Shown here: positions 25,712 through 32,945 of the stretch, one piece after another
How positions within the stretch are numbered: position 1 is the stretch's first letter
Layout: each line of letters starts with the position of its first letter
Source of the DNA: an uncultured Collinsella sp.
GTDB lineage: Bacteria > Actinomycetota > Coriobacteriia > Coriobacteriales > Coriobacteriaceae
Length of the DNA stretch: 64,000 nt
Assembly (NCBI GenBank): GCA_902492935.1
Contig: CABUNJ010000009.1
Coordinates: 20,741 to 84,740 of the forward strand
Reading direction: 5' to 3'
The notes under the pieces: generated by a model
Seen by the model: only the letters and a program-made list of their open reading frames with translations
The model's database searches: none
Told to the model about the DNA's origin: nothing
Made by a program: the position numbers and the translations under genes

Positions 25712-25793
25712 CATAGCAAATGAGAGTGGATAATCTCCCACTTTGAGCTTGAATGCAGGCTCAAACCGGGAGATTATCCACTCTCATGCTATG
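25712..25793. repeat. Long nested hairpin after pdxT
   Basis: GAGAGTGGATAATCTCCC pairs with GGGAGATTATCCACTCTC (18 bases). Inside it TTTGAGC pairs with GCTCAAA, and outside it CATAGC pairs with GCTATG. The symmetry and length exceed an ordinary terminator and look like a MITE or other palindromic repeat. A T-run is absent on the plus side. Confidence 0.75.
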
Positions 25794-25823
25794 TAGTCAT
25801 TTAAGAACGTCCCCAATGACTAC
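25793..25823. repeat. Hairpin repeat with GGGGACGTTCTT core
   Basis: GTAGTCATT and AATGACTAC are inverted repeats around a 13-base loop that reads GGGGACGTTCTTA on the minus strand. It abuts the preceding long hairpin. It belongs to the same general type (variable stem, G-rich core) as the other short hairpins in this window. Confidence 0.6.
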
Positions 25824-26036
25824 TTCGACAACACCGATGTTTTGGTACCGACAGCGAAAACCGCCGGAGCGAGGGAGGCCCTTTTGGGGCGAGATGACGC
25901 CATAGGTTGAGCATAAGTCAGCGAGCGGGTCGCATTTGAGACAAGGTGACGTGAAACGAAAGGGCGCTGACCTTCTGGTCGCGCCCTTGAAGTTGAACGT
26001 CAGATTGTCCAAATGCGGCCCGCGCAGCGTCGGCCC
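25824..26036. other. Non-coding stretch, possibly a structured RNA or repeat
   Basis: About 210 bases between pdxT and the RGG-protein gene. A minus-strand open frame covers most of it but has a TTG start and no ribosome site, so I do not call a gene. A clear hairpin lies at 25960-25988 (AAGGGCGC/GCGCCCTT with an inner ACC/GGT). Several other small stems are possible. It may be a conserved intergenic element. Confidence 0.35.
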
Positions 26037-26064
26037 GTTACGGCGTTTGGTAAAACGCCGTAAC
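26037..26064 (-). terminator. Perfect hairpin at the RGG-protein stop codon
   Basis: GTTACGGCGTTT and AAACGCCGTAAC form a 12-base perfect stem with a four-base loop. On the minus strand it starts at the last base of the stop codon. No T-run follows, so it may protect the mRNA 3' end rather than terminate transcription. Confidence 0.55.
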
Positions 26065-26957
26065 TAAAAACGGTTGCCGCGGAAGCCGCCACCGTTGCGG
26101 CCGCCACGGTCGCCGCCACGGCCACCGCGGTCGTTACCACGGTTGCCGCCAAAGCCGCCACGGTTGCCGCCACGGTCGCCATAGCCACCACGGTTGCCGC
26201 CAAAGCCGCCGCGACCGCCGCGGTCGCCGCCGCGGTCACCAAAGCCGCCACGGCCACCGCGATCGCCACCGCGACCGCCACGGTCGCCGCCACGGCCGCC
26301 GCGACCGCCACGGTCGCCGCCACGGCCACCGCGATCGTCACGACCGCCGCGAGGACCGCGGTCCTCGTCCAGGCCCATGGCGACGAGCGGAGCAATGACC
26401 TTATCGAGAGCGGCCATCAGCTCGGTGGCCTCCTCGTAAGAAAGCTCGGGCAGGAGCTTCTCCTTCTTGTTGGCAAGCTCGACCAGGCCCTCAGCGGCAT
26501 CCTCGGCAGCGAAGACGACGATCTTGCGCATATCGCCCTCGGCGTCGTCGATGCGGCCGACCAGATCGGCAGCCTCGGCCTCGGCCATCAGACCATCGAG
26601 CTCACGAAGGCGCATGCCCAGCAGGTCGGACATTTCCTTCTGCTCCATCTTGGGCTTGAGGTCAAGAAGCTTGATGGCGCGCTCGATGTTCGCCATGCGC
26701 TCGGCCTTGGCCTCCTCCTCCTTGGAAATAGCAAAGCGACGGCTACGCAGCAGGCGGGCGGCCTTCTGCATCTTGTCCATCAGCTCTTCGTCATCGTAAT
26801 CAACGGTGGCCTCGACAACCTCGGCCTCCTCCTCGGCGGAAACCTCGTCAGCAGCCTCAACCTCGGCAGCTTCGGTCTCCACGGTCTCGACTGCCTCGAC
26901 CTCGGCAGCCATGGTCTCGTTCTCGGTCTCGTTCATGATCTCTTCGTTCTCGGACAT
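26064..26957 (-). CDS. Acidic, helical core protein with long RGG/RG tail
   Basis: A 297-residue protein in three parts. Residues 1-60 are very acidic (Glu/Val/Ala). Residues ~60-195 are a helical core containing MEQKEMSDLLGMRLRELDGLM, which may be a winged helix of the MarR type, and ELSYEEATELMAALDK. Residues 200-297 are a pure Arg/Gly/Asp repeat (units such as DRGGRGG and GFGGNRGG) ending in FRGNRF. RGG tails bind RNA and can drive condensation in eukaryotic proteins, and a few bacterial RNA-binding proteins have them. RNA binding is therefore inferred. Codon use is highly biased, suggesting strong expression. It is a single-gene unit ending in a perfect hairpin. Confidence 0.7.
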   Translation of the reverse strand: MSENEEIMNETENETMAAEVEAVETVETEAAEVEAADEVSAEEEAEVVEATVDYDDEELMDKMQKAARLLRSRRFAISKEEEAKAERMANIERAIKLLDLKPKMEQKEMSDLLGMRLRELDGLMAEAEAADLVGRIDDAEGDMRKIVVFAAEDAAEGLVELANKKEKLLPELSYEEATELMAALDKVIAPLVAMGLDEDRGPRGGRDDRGGRGGDRGGRGGRGGDRGGRGGDRGGRGGFGDRGGDRGGRGGFGGNRGGYGDRGGNRGGFGGNRGNDRGGRGGDRGGRNGGGFRGNRF

Positions 26958-27109
26958 GAGACTCCTTCTTGGCCCTCTCGGGCATCATCGCCCCATTCGC
27001 GGGGCCCGTCGCGCACTCTTTGCGCTTTAAACATTCATGCCTCTCGGCAAAACGTCCATTAGTTTATGGTGTCGTCATCTAATCTAGCTGCAGAATCTAT
27101 GTGCACACA

Positions 27110-28525
27110 TTAATGCGACATGTGCGACTCGCGACGAGCGTACACCAGCGACACCGCGAATCCGACCACGGCAATTACAGCCGCCACACGCACGGCAGTT
27201 GCAAATCCAATCGCCTGGGCAACGTCAGTCGCAACGCCAGCGGAGCCGGCAGCCGCCGCAGAACTCGAGAGCAGGCCGATAAACAGGGACGGGCCAAACG
27301 ATGCGGCAATCATGTTCCACGTGTTAAGCAATGCCGTTCCGTGGGGATGCTCAGCGGCAGGCAGCGTCTCCAAGCCGGCCGTCTGCGAGGGGCTCAGCAC
27401 CAAACCGACTCCGGCATACACCACAACGGTCAGCGCCACGACGACGCCGATGTTCATGCTTGCCGCCGTCATCGAGATGGCAGTCTGCCCCACAGCAATC
27501 AGGGCAAAGCCGACCGGCAGCAGCGGCCATGCGCCACGGGCGTCCATCACGCGTCCGCCCACAATCGAGGTCACGGCGTTGCAGGCAATCGCCGGCAAAA
27601 TGAGTAAGCCCGCAATAAGTGCGGTCATGCCGTATGCGCCCTCAAAATAGAGCGGCAACAAAACACTCATCGAGAACGTTGTCATCATCGACACCACCAC
27701 AAGCAGGCACGCAGGCCAAAAACGAACGCTCGTCATGGGGCGCACGTTGAGCACCGGATGCTCGAGCTTGAGCTGGCGGACCGCAAACAGGCCGAGCAGC
27801 ACAATGGCGGCGAAGAGCGTCACGATACCGGCAATCAGATTGGTCGAGAACTCGCCTACGGAATACACAAATGCCGTAATGCCGGCGGCGAGCAAAACAA
27901 CCGACAGAATATCAAGCGTGGTATTCGAGTGCTCTCCGACATTCTGAACAAGCTTAACGCCCGCCGCAGCGACCGCAATGCCGCCCACCAGCGGTACTAC
28001 GAACACCGCCCTCCAGCCAAACAACGTGCACATAAGACCGCTGATCACGGGTCCAAACGCCGGCCCTAGCGTAATGCAGGCACCGCCCAGGCTCAGATAC
28101 AGACCGAGCTTCTCGCGCGGGGCGCAAGACAGCACCACGTTCATCATGAGCGGGAACAAGATGCCCGATCCCGCAGCCTGCAAAATACGACTTGGCAGCA
28201 AAACGCTAAACGACGGAGCGACCAGGCACAGGACTTCGCCGGCGACCATGCATCCGCATGCGAAAAACAGCAGCTTGCGCGTCGAGAAACGGCCGGACAG
28301 GAAGGCCATGATGGCCGTAAAAATCGACGTCACGATCATGTAGCCCGAGACGAGCCACTGTGCCGTGGTGGCACTCACCGAAAAGGCTGCCATAATGTCG
28401 TGCAACGCCACGTTAATGATGTTCTCGTTAAACGCGGCAACAAAGGCTGCAATATACATTACGACGAGAATCGCCGCAGAGGCCAATGGCGTTACTTGAA
28501 CTTGTTGCTGAGATTTGCTCCCCAT
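27110..28525 (-). CDS. MFS exporter, DHA2 (EmrB/QacA) type
   Basis: A 471-residue membrane protein with about 14 hydrophobic segments. The ATG at 28525 follows AGGAAGG; a longer in-frame extension is rejected because it lacks a ribosome site and is not protein-like. Features: NENIINVALHDIM in the first segment, GYMIVTSIFTAIMAFLSGRF (motif A region) and the GPAFGPVISGL antiporter-type motif C. The substrate is unknown; drug or metabolite export is typical. No regulator is adjacent. Its start is about 200 bases from the divergent deformylase-like gene. Confidence 0.87.
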   Translation of the reverse strand: MGSKSQQQVQVTPLASAAILVVMYIAAFVAAFNENIINVALHDIMAAFSVSATTAQWLVSGYMIVTSIFTAIMAFLSGRFSTRKLLFFACGCMVAGEVLCLVAPSFSVLLPSRILQAAGSGILFPLMMNVVLSCAPREKLGLYLSLGGACITLGPAFGPVISGLMCTLFGWRAVFVVPLVGGIAVAAAGVKLVQNVGEHSNTTLDILSVVLLAAGITAFVYSVGEFSTNLIAGIVTLFAAIVLLGLFAVRQLKLEHPVLNVRPMTSVRFWPACLLVVVSMMTTFSMSVLLPLYFEGAYGMTALIAGLLILPAIACNAVTSIVGGRVMDARGAWPLLPVGFALIAVGQTAISMTAASMNIGVVVALTVVVYAGVGLVLSPSQTAGLETLPAAEHPHGTALLNTWNMIAASFGPSLFIGLLSSSAAAAGSAGVATDVAQAIGFATAVRVAAVIAVVGFAVSLVYARRESHMSH

Positions 28526-28730
28526 GCATTTCCTTCCTCTTGGAACGACAGTCGCATCGCCCCAGAGGAACAGTCCAGGGCGAAAAATGAGCCCTAGACT
28601 TACGCCAGACGCCGTACACGACGAATCTGGCAACATGGTCCAACGTCGAAAGATTGTAACGCGGACGCACAGCTTTCCTTCCGCGCTATTATTAAAAGTC
28701 CACGAAAGCATAAGACATGAGGAGCCCGCC

Positions 28731-29141
28731 ATGATTAAGCCCATCATGAAATCCGAGTTCTTTTTGCGTCTGCCTTCCGAAGACGCGGGACCCGACGATG
28801 CCGCGACCGGGCAGGATCTCCTAGATACACTCCACGAGCATGAGCGCGAGTGCGTGGGCCTCGCCGCCAACATGATCGGCGTGCGCAAACGCATCATCTG
28901 CGTAAAGGACGGCAACAGGACACTCCTGATGTACAACCCTCAAATTCTTGAGCAGGTCAATGCCTATCAGACGAGCGAAGGATGCCTCTCGCTGATCGGC
29001 GAGCGTCCCTGTACCCGCTATCGCCGCATTAAGGTTGAGTATTTGGACGAGAACTTCGTTCACCGCATCAAAAACTTCTCGGGCTACACCGCCGAGATCA
29101 TCCAGCACGAAATCGACCACTGCCAAGGAATCGTTATTTAG
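28731..29141 (+). CDS. Short peptide-deformylase-like protein
   Basis: A 136-residue member of the deformylase fold. The three motifs are altered but recognisable: CVGLAANMIG (usual GxGLAAxQxG, here Met for Gln), SEGCLS with metal ligand C85, and QHEIDHCQG with H126, E127 and H130 intact. The ATG at 28731 follows GGAG. The protein is shorter than housekeeping deformylases (about 160-180 residues) and lacks their N-terminal part. Metal binding and hydrolysis remain possible because Cys and HExxH are conserved. A paralogue with a broken HExxH lies at 36467. Confidence 0.78.
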   Translation: MIKPIMKSEFFLRLPSEDAGPDDAATGQDLLDTLHEHERECVGLAANMIGVRKRIICVKDGNRTLLMYNPQILEQVNAYQTSEGCLSLIGERPCTRYRRIKVEYLDENFVHRIKNFSGYTAEIIQHEIDHCQGIVI

Positions 29142-29156
29142 TTCCGACGATTCAAG

Positions 29157-29193
29157 AAAGCTCCCCGCAGCCAAGCAACTGCAGGGAGCTTTC
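29157..29193. terminator. Bidirectional terminator
   Basis: AAAGCTCCCCGCAG pairs with CTGCAGGGAGCTTT around an eight-base loop, between the convergent deformylase-like and XRE-aminotransferase genes. Confidence 0.8.
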
Positions 29194-29215
29194 GATTGTA
29201 TGGAGCCTCTATCCC

Positions 29216-30736
29216 TTAGCTCTGGCGGTAGTGATCAAAGAAGTCGGCGAGGTCTTCGAGGGACTCTTTGAGTACTTCCATGCGCGGCAGGTACACGATA
29301 CGGAAGTGGTCGGGCTCAGCCCAGTTGAAGCCGCCGCCACGCGTGATCAGGATCTTCTTCTCGTGCAGCAGGTCAAGGGCGAACTGCTCGTCATCGGTAA
29401 TGTTGAACTTCTTCACATCCATCTTGGGGAAGATATAGAACGCCGCGCGCGGCTTGACCACCGAGATGCCGTCAATCTTGTTGAGCGCCTCATACACAAA
29501 GTTGCGCTGCTCGTAGACACGACCGCCGGGGCGGATGTAGTCGTTAACCGACTGATGGCCGCCGAGCGCCGTCTGGACAATCGACTGAGCCGGCACGTTG
29601 GAGCACAGGCGCATGTTAGAGAGCATGTTAATGCCCATGATGAAGTCGCTCATGCAGCGCTGGTTGCCCGAAAGCACCATCCAGCCAATACGATAGCCCG
29701 CAATCATGTGCGACTTGGACAGACCGCTAAAGGTAACGCAGGGCAAGTCAGGGGCGAGCGAGGCAATCGAGACGTGCTCGTAGCCGTCCATGCACAGGCG
29801 GTCGTAGATCTCATCGGCAAAGATCATCAGCTGATGCCTGCGTGCAATCTCGACGATGCCCTCGAGCACCTCGCGCGGATAGACGGAACCCGTGGGGTTG
29901 TTGGGGTTGATGATGACGAGAGCTTTGGTCGCGCTCGTAATCTTGGACTCCATATCCTCCAAGTCGGGATACCAATCCGCCTGCTCATCACACAGATAAT
30001 GTACGGGATGACCGCCAGCAAGGGTTGCGCACGCCGTCCAGAGCGGATAGTCGGGGCTGGGGATCAGAATCTCGTCGCCATTGTCGAGCAGCGCGTTCAT
30101 CGAAAGCTGAATGAGCTCGGACACGCCGTTGCCCGTGTAGATATGCTCCATCTGAACGTTGGGCAGGCCCTTGATCTGCGAATACTGCATGATCGCCTTG
30201 CGCGCGGAGAACAGGCCACGCGAGTTGGAATAGCCTTCGCAGTCGGGCAGCTGCTGGCGCATGTCCTTGATGACCTCATCGGGCGTGCGGAAACCGAAGG
30301 GCGCCGGGTTACCGATATTGAGCTTGAGGATGCGCTCGCCCTCGTCCTCCATACGGGCGGCCTCGTCGACGACGGGACCGCGCACATCATACAGGACGTT
30401 ATCAAGCTTGGTGGATTTAGAAAAAGTACGCATGGTGGTGCTCCTTGGAATTTGAGCCGTGGGACTAGGTTCGGATTTGGCAACGTTATGGGACGAGGAC
30501 GCCTCGCCTTGATCGGCGTCACCGGCAAGCAGCCAGGTAACATCGACCTCCAAAATGCGGGCGAGCAGCTCTGCCACATCGCGCCGCGGAATCGTCTTGC
30601 CGCTCACATATTGGCTCATCTGACTCTTGCCGAGTTTTTTGCCGAGCATCTCCGATACGCGGATTACGTCCGACTGGCGAACGTCGCGATCGAACATAGC
30701 CTGTCGCAGGCGATCGCTAAACGTCTCTTGGGCCAC
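29216..30736 (-). CDS. XRE helix-turn-helix fused to class I aminotransferase
   Basis: A 506-residue fusion. GTG at 30736 follows AAGGAGG. Residues ~5-70 are an XRE domain (GKKLGKSQMSQYVSGKTIPRR). After a Ser/Pro linker, residues 102-506 are a complete AlaA-type PLP aminotransferase: YTGNGVSELIQ, IINPNNPTGSVY, FADEIYDRL and the PLP lysine in FSGLSKSHMIAGYRIGW (about residue 340). A second ATG (30433, residue 102) has its own AAGGAG seven bases upstream, so the aminotransferase could also be made alone. Four GTTCAATT boxes upstream suggest autoregulation. It resembles MocR logic but with an XRE domain and an enzyme that looks active. Likely reaction: alanine or related transamination. Confidence 0.85.
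   Translation of the reverse strand: MAQETFSDRLRQAMFDRDVRQSDVIRVSEMLGKKLGKSQMSQYVSGKTIPRRDVAELLARILEVDVTWLLAGDADQGEASSSHNVAKSEPSPTAQIPRSTTMRTFSKSTKLDNVLYDVRGPVVDEAARMEDEGERILKLNIGNPAPFGFRTPDEVIKDMRQQLPDCEGYSNSRGLFSARKAIMQYSQIKGLPNVQMEHIYTGNGVSELIQLSMNALLDNGDEILIPSPDYPLWTACATLAGGHPVHYLCDEQADWYPDLEDMESKITSATKALVIINPNNPTGSVYPREVLEGIVEIARRHQLMIFADEIYDRLCMDGYEHVSIASLAPDLPCVTFSGLSKSHMIAGYRIGWMVLSGNQRCMSDFIMGINMLSNMRLCSNVPAQSIVQTALGGHQSVNDYIRPGGRVYEQRNFVYEALNKIDGISVVKPRAAFYIFPKMDVKKFNITDDEQFALDLLHEKKILITRGGGFNWAEPDHFRIVYLPRMEVLKESLEDLADFFDHYRQS
30433..30450 (-). promoter_or_regulatory. Internal ribosome site and start in the XRE-aminotransferase gene
   Basis: AAGGAGCACCACC ATG lies exactly at the XRE/aminotransferase junction (start base 30433). 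The spacing is optimal, so separate translation of the enzyme half is plausible. Confidence 0.5.
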
Positions 30737-30757
30737 TAGAACCTCCTTGCTGGCAAA

Positions 30758-30838
30758 GTTCAATTTATAGAACACGAATTGAACCTGAGTTCAATTTAGG
30801 CAGCAGTATAGCGCCGCACCTCATTCGGAAGTTCAATT
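30758..30838. promoter_or_regulatory. Cluster of four GTTCAATT boxes
   Basis: GTTCAATT occurs at 30758-30765, inverted as AATTGAAC at 30777-30784, and again at 30789-30796 and 30831-30838. The middle pair forms a perfect palindrome with a CTGA centre. All lie within 102 bases upstream of the XRE-aminotransferase start, so this is a likely operator for the XRE domain. Confidence 0.65.
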
Positions 30839-30899
30839 TCATAAGAAAATGTACCGAACCCCGAGAATTGTCCCGAAGTGGACAATGACGTGCACACGT

Positions 30900-31757
30900 T
30901 TAGAGGTATTCAAGGAATCGAGCAGCGGCAAGCGAAACGTCAGCCGTGCGATATATCGCATTGATCTGCCGATGGGGATGTCCCTCGAGTGGTCGCACGG
31001 CAACATCGAACTGACAACGGCGCAAGATGAGCGCGGGAAGAATGCTCACGCCCAAGCCGTCCTCGACCATAGCCATAATCGCATAGTCATCCCAAGTCGA
31101 CAGCTTAGAGCGCACCGCCAGGCCCGCGCGGCGAAACAGCGGCGTAATCTCGTCATCGGTGCCGCGTTCTAGCAGAATAAACTGCTCGTTAGCCAAATCG
31201 GAAAGAGAGACGGCCTCCGCCGTGGCAAGCAAAGAGTCTGCCGGTACTACCGCCATCAACTCGTCGCGCACCAAAGACCGCGCTGCCATGCCGTTTTCTC
31301 GGGGCTCACGCGGGATAAAGCCCAGGTCACAACGACCCTCAGCCACCCATTGTTCAATCTCTGAGTAATCGCCCATCAGCAGCTCGTAATCGACCTCCGG
31401 ATGATCGGCGCGAAAGCGCGCGATCACCGGCGGCAGTACATGAGTCGCCACACTCGAAAACGTACCGATACAGATCTTGCCGCGCATGAGCCCGCGCATC
31501 TCATCCACCCGTCGCTGCAAGCGAGTGAATTCCTCGCAGAGCGCCTCGACAGCCGGCATAACTTGCCGCCCGTCGGCAGAAAGCACTACGCCCTCGCGAC
31601 TGCGGTCGAGCACCTTAAAGCCCCAATCGGCCTCAAGATCGGCCACCATACGGCTCACGCCCGACTGCGAATAGCTCAGGCGCTCGGCAGCACGCGTAAA
31701 GCTTCCGGCGCGCACCGTCTCCAGCAGCACCTGCATCTTTTGAATATTCGTTTCCAC
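30900..31757 (-). CDS. LysR-family regulator
   Basis: A 285-residue LysR-type regulator with GTG start at 31757 preceded by GGAGG. The winged helix is at residues ~5-62 (FTRAAERLSYSQSGVSRMVADLE), and an effector-binding domain follows from ~90 (ICIGTFSSVATHVLPPVI). It is divergent from the EamA transporter gene. A TTCAC-N5-GTGAA palindrome in the shared 118-base region is of the T-N11-A type bound by LysR proteins. It probably controls the transporter. The effector is unknown. Confidence 0.87.
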   Translation of the reverse strand: METNIQKMQVLLETVRAGSFTRAAERLSYSQSGVSRMVADLEADWGFKVLDRSREGVVLSADGRQVMPAVEALCEEFTRLQRRVDEMRGLMRGKICIGTFSSVATHVLPPVIARFRADHPEVDYELLMGDYSEIEQWVAEGRCDLGFIPREPRENGMAARSLVRDELMAVVPADSLLATAEAVSLSDLANEQFILLERGTDDEITPLFRRAGLAVRSKLSTWDDYAIMAMVEDGLGVSILPALILRRCQFDVAVRPLEGHPHRQINAIYRTADVSLAAARFLEYL

Positions 31758-31829
31758 GACACGCCTCCACCTTTACATGAATTTTTGTCATGTTATCCAT
31801 GCATTATATTCGCTTTTCTTCTATTGCCA

Positions 31830-31846
31830 GTTCACCCATAGTGAAC
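31830..31846. promoter_or_regulatory. LysR-type box between lysR and the EamA gene
   Basis: GTTCAC and GTGAAC are inverted repeats around CCATA, located 30 bases before the transporter ATG. Confidence 0.55.
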
Positions 31847-31875
31847 ATGCTCGAATATAGAGGGGACGGAAGCGC

Positions 31876-32787
31876 ATGGACAACGGACTGTTTACGTACT
31901 TAGCAGCATTGCTATTGTTTGGCTCCAACGGCATCATCGCCGCTGCCATCGCGCTGCCGAGCTCCGATATCGTGCTACTGCGCACGTTTTTGGGCGCCCT
32001 CTCGCTTGTCACTATCCTTGCCATCACCCAACGCCATAAGTTGCAGGCGCCATCTCGTCCCCGCGAAGCCGCAGCACTCCTTCTGTCGGGAGCCGCGCTG
32101 GGTGCCAGCTGGATTTTTCTGTTCCGTGCCTACCAGACGATCGGCGTCGGCGTATCCTCCCTGCTGTACTACTGCGGCCCCATCATCGTCATGGCCCTCT
32201 CGCCGTTTATCTTTGGCGAAAAACTGACCGGCGGCAAAATCGCCGGCTTTATCGCCGTCGCCTGCGGCGCTTTTCTCATTGCAGCGCAAGGTCTAGGCGG
32301 CAACATGCCCATTGCGGGTATCGCCTGCGGCATCGCCTCGGCATTTTGCTATGCGCTGATGGTCATCGCTAGCAAGGGTGCGCCACACATCGAAGGCCTC
32401 GAGAACTCCGCGCTCCAGGTGAGCGCCGCCTTTGTGACCGCGCTGGTCCTCACGCTCATCACGCAGGGCGCTCCCTCATTCCTGTCCGCCGGCGTCGCCG
32501 CCAGTATTGATTGGCGCGCCGTCGTCATGCTCGGCGTCGTCAACACCGGCATCGGCTGCCTGCTCTACTTTAGTGCCGTCGCCAAGCTGCCCGTCCAGAC
32601 CGTCGCAGTCGTCGGCTACCTCGAGCCGCTTTCGGCCGTCGTGTTCTCGACCGTCCTTTTGGGCGAAGCCATAACACCGGTCCGCCTGATGGGTGCCGCG
32701 CTTATCATCGGCGGCGCGATTTTTTGCGAACTCGCCGGCAAACGCGCAAACGCCAAGGCTGGCATAGCCCAGACAGCACGTGCTTAA
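31876..32787 (+). CDS. EamA/DMT-family transporter
   Basis: A 303-residue inner-membrane protein with ten predicted hydrophobic segments in two EamA halves. The second half opens with GIACGIASAFCYALMVIASK, and PVQTVAVVGYLEPLSAVVFS is the usual end signature of the family. Such proteins export amino acids or related metabolites. It is divergent from, and probably controlled by, the neighbouring LysR protein. Confidence 0.85.
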   Translation: MDNGLFTYLAALLLFGSNGIIAAAIALPSSDIVLLRTFLGALSLVTILAITQRHKLQAPSRPREAAALLLSGAALGASWIFLFRAYQTIGVGVSSLLYYCGPIIVMALSPFIFGEKLTGGKIAGFIAVACGAFLIAAQGLGGNMPIAGIACGIASAFCYALMVIASKGAPHIEGLENSALQVSAAFVTALVLTLITQGAPSFLSAGVAASIDWRAVVMLGVVNTGIGCLLYFSAVAKLPVQTVAVVGYLEPLSAVVFSTVLLGEAITPVRLMGAALIIGGAIFCELAGKRANAKAGIAQTARA

Positions 32788-32821
32788 AAGCCCCTGTTTT
32801 GAAATGCTACCTACGTACATA

Positions 32822-32845
32822 AATAATCCCCAGCTGGGGATTATT
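32822..32845. terminator. 24-base perfect palindrome after the EamA gene
   Basis: AATAATCCCCAG and CTGGGGATTATT are an exact inverted repeat without a loop. It lies 35 bases after the transporter stop and 100 bases before kup. It may be a terminator hairpin (no T-run) or a dimeric operator. Confidence 0.45.
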
Positions 32846-32902
32846 GTCTAAAATAACCTGATGTGCCAAACTGCTCTTGTATGTATAAAGACGGCATAAA
32901 GA

Positions 32903-32923
32903 TTATCTGTCCTAGACAGATAA
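32903..32923. promoter_or_regulatory. Palindrome just upstream of kup
   Basis: TTATCTGTC and GACAGATAA are perfect inverted repeats around CTA, 22 bases before the GTG start of kup. The position suits an operator or a 5' mRNA hairpin that affects translation. Confidence 0.45.
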
Positions 32924-32945
32924 CCGGATGTCTAAGGGAGTCCAC

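Noticed and set aside
25797..26012. 71-codon minus-strand frame downstream of the RGG gene
   Set aside because: TTG start, no ribosome site and overlap with a hairpin; described instead as a non-coding element.
26064..26370. CRISPR or tandem DNA repeat in the region of regular GCC/CGG units
   Set aside because: The periodicity is codon-level repetition of the Arg/Gly/Asp tail of a protein, without spacers.
28526..28936. 137-residue N-terminal extension of the DHA2 exporter
   Set aside because: It overlaps the divergent deformylase-like gene, is not protein-like, and the start at 28525 has AGGAAGG.
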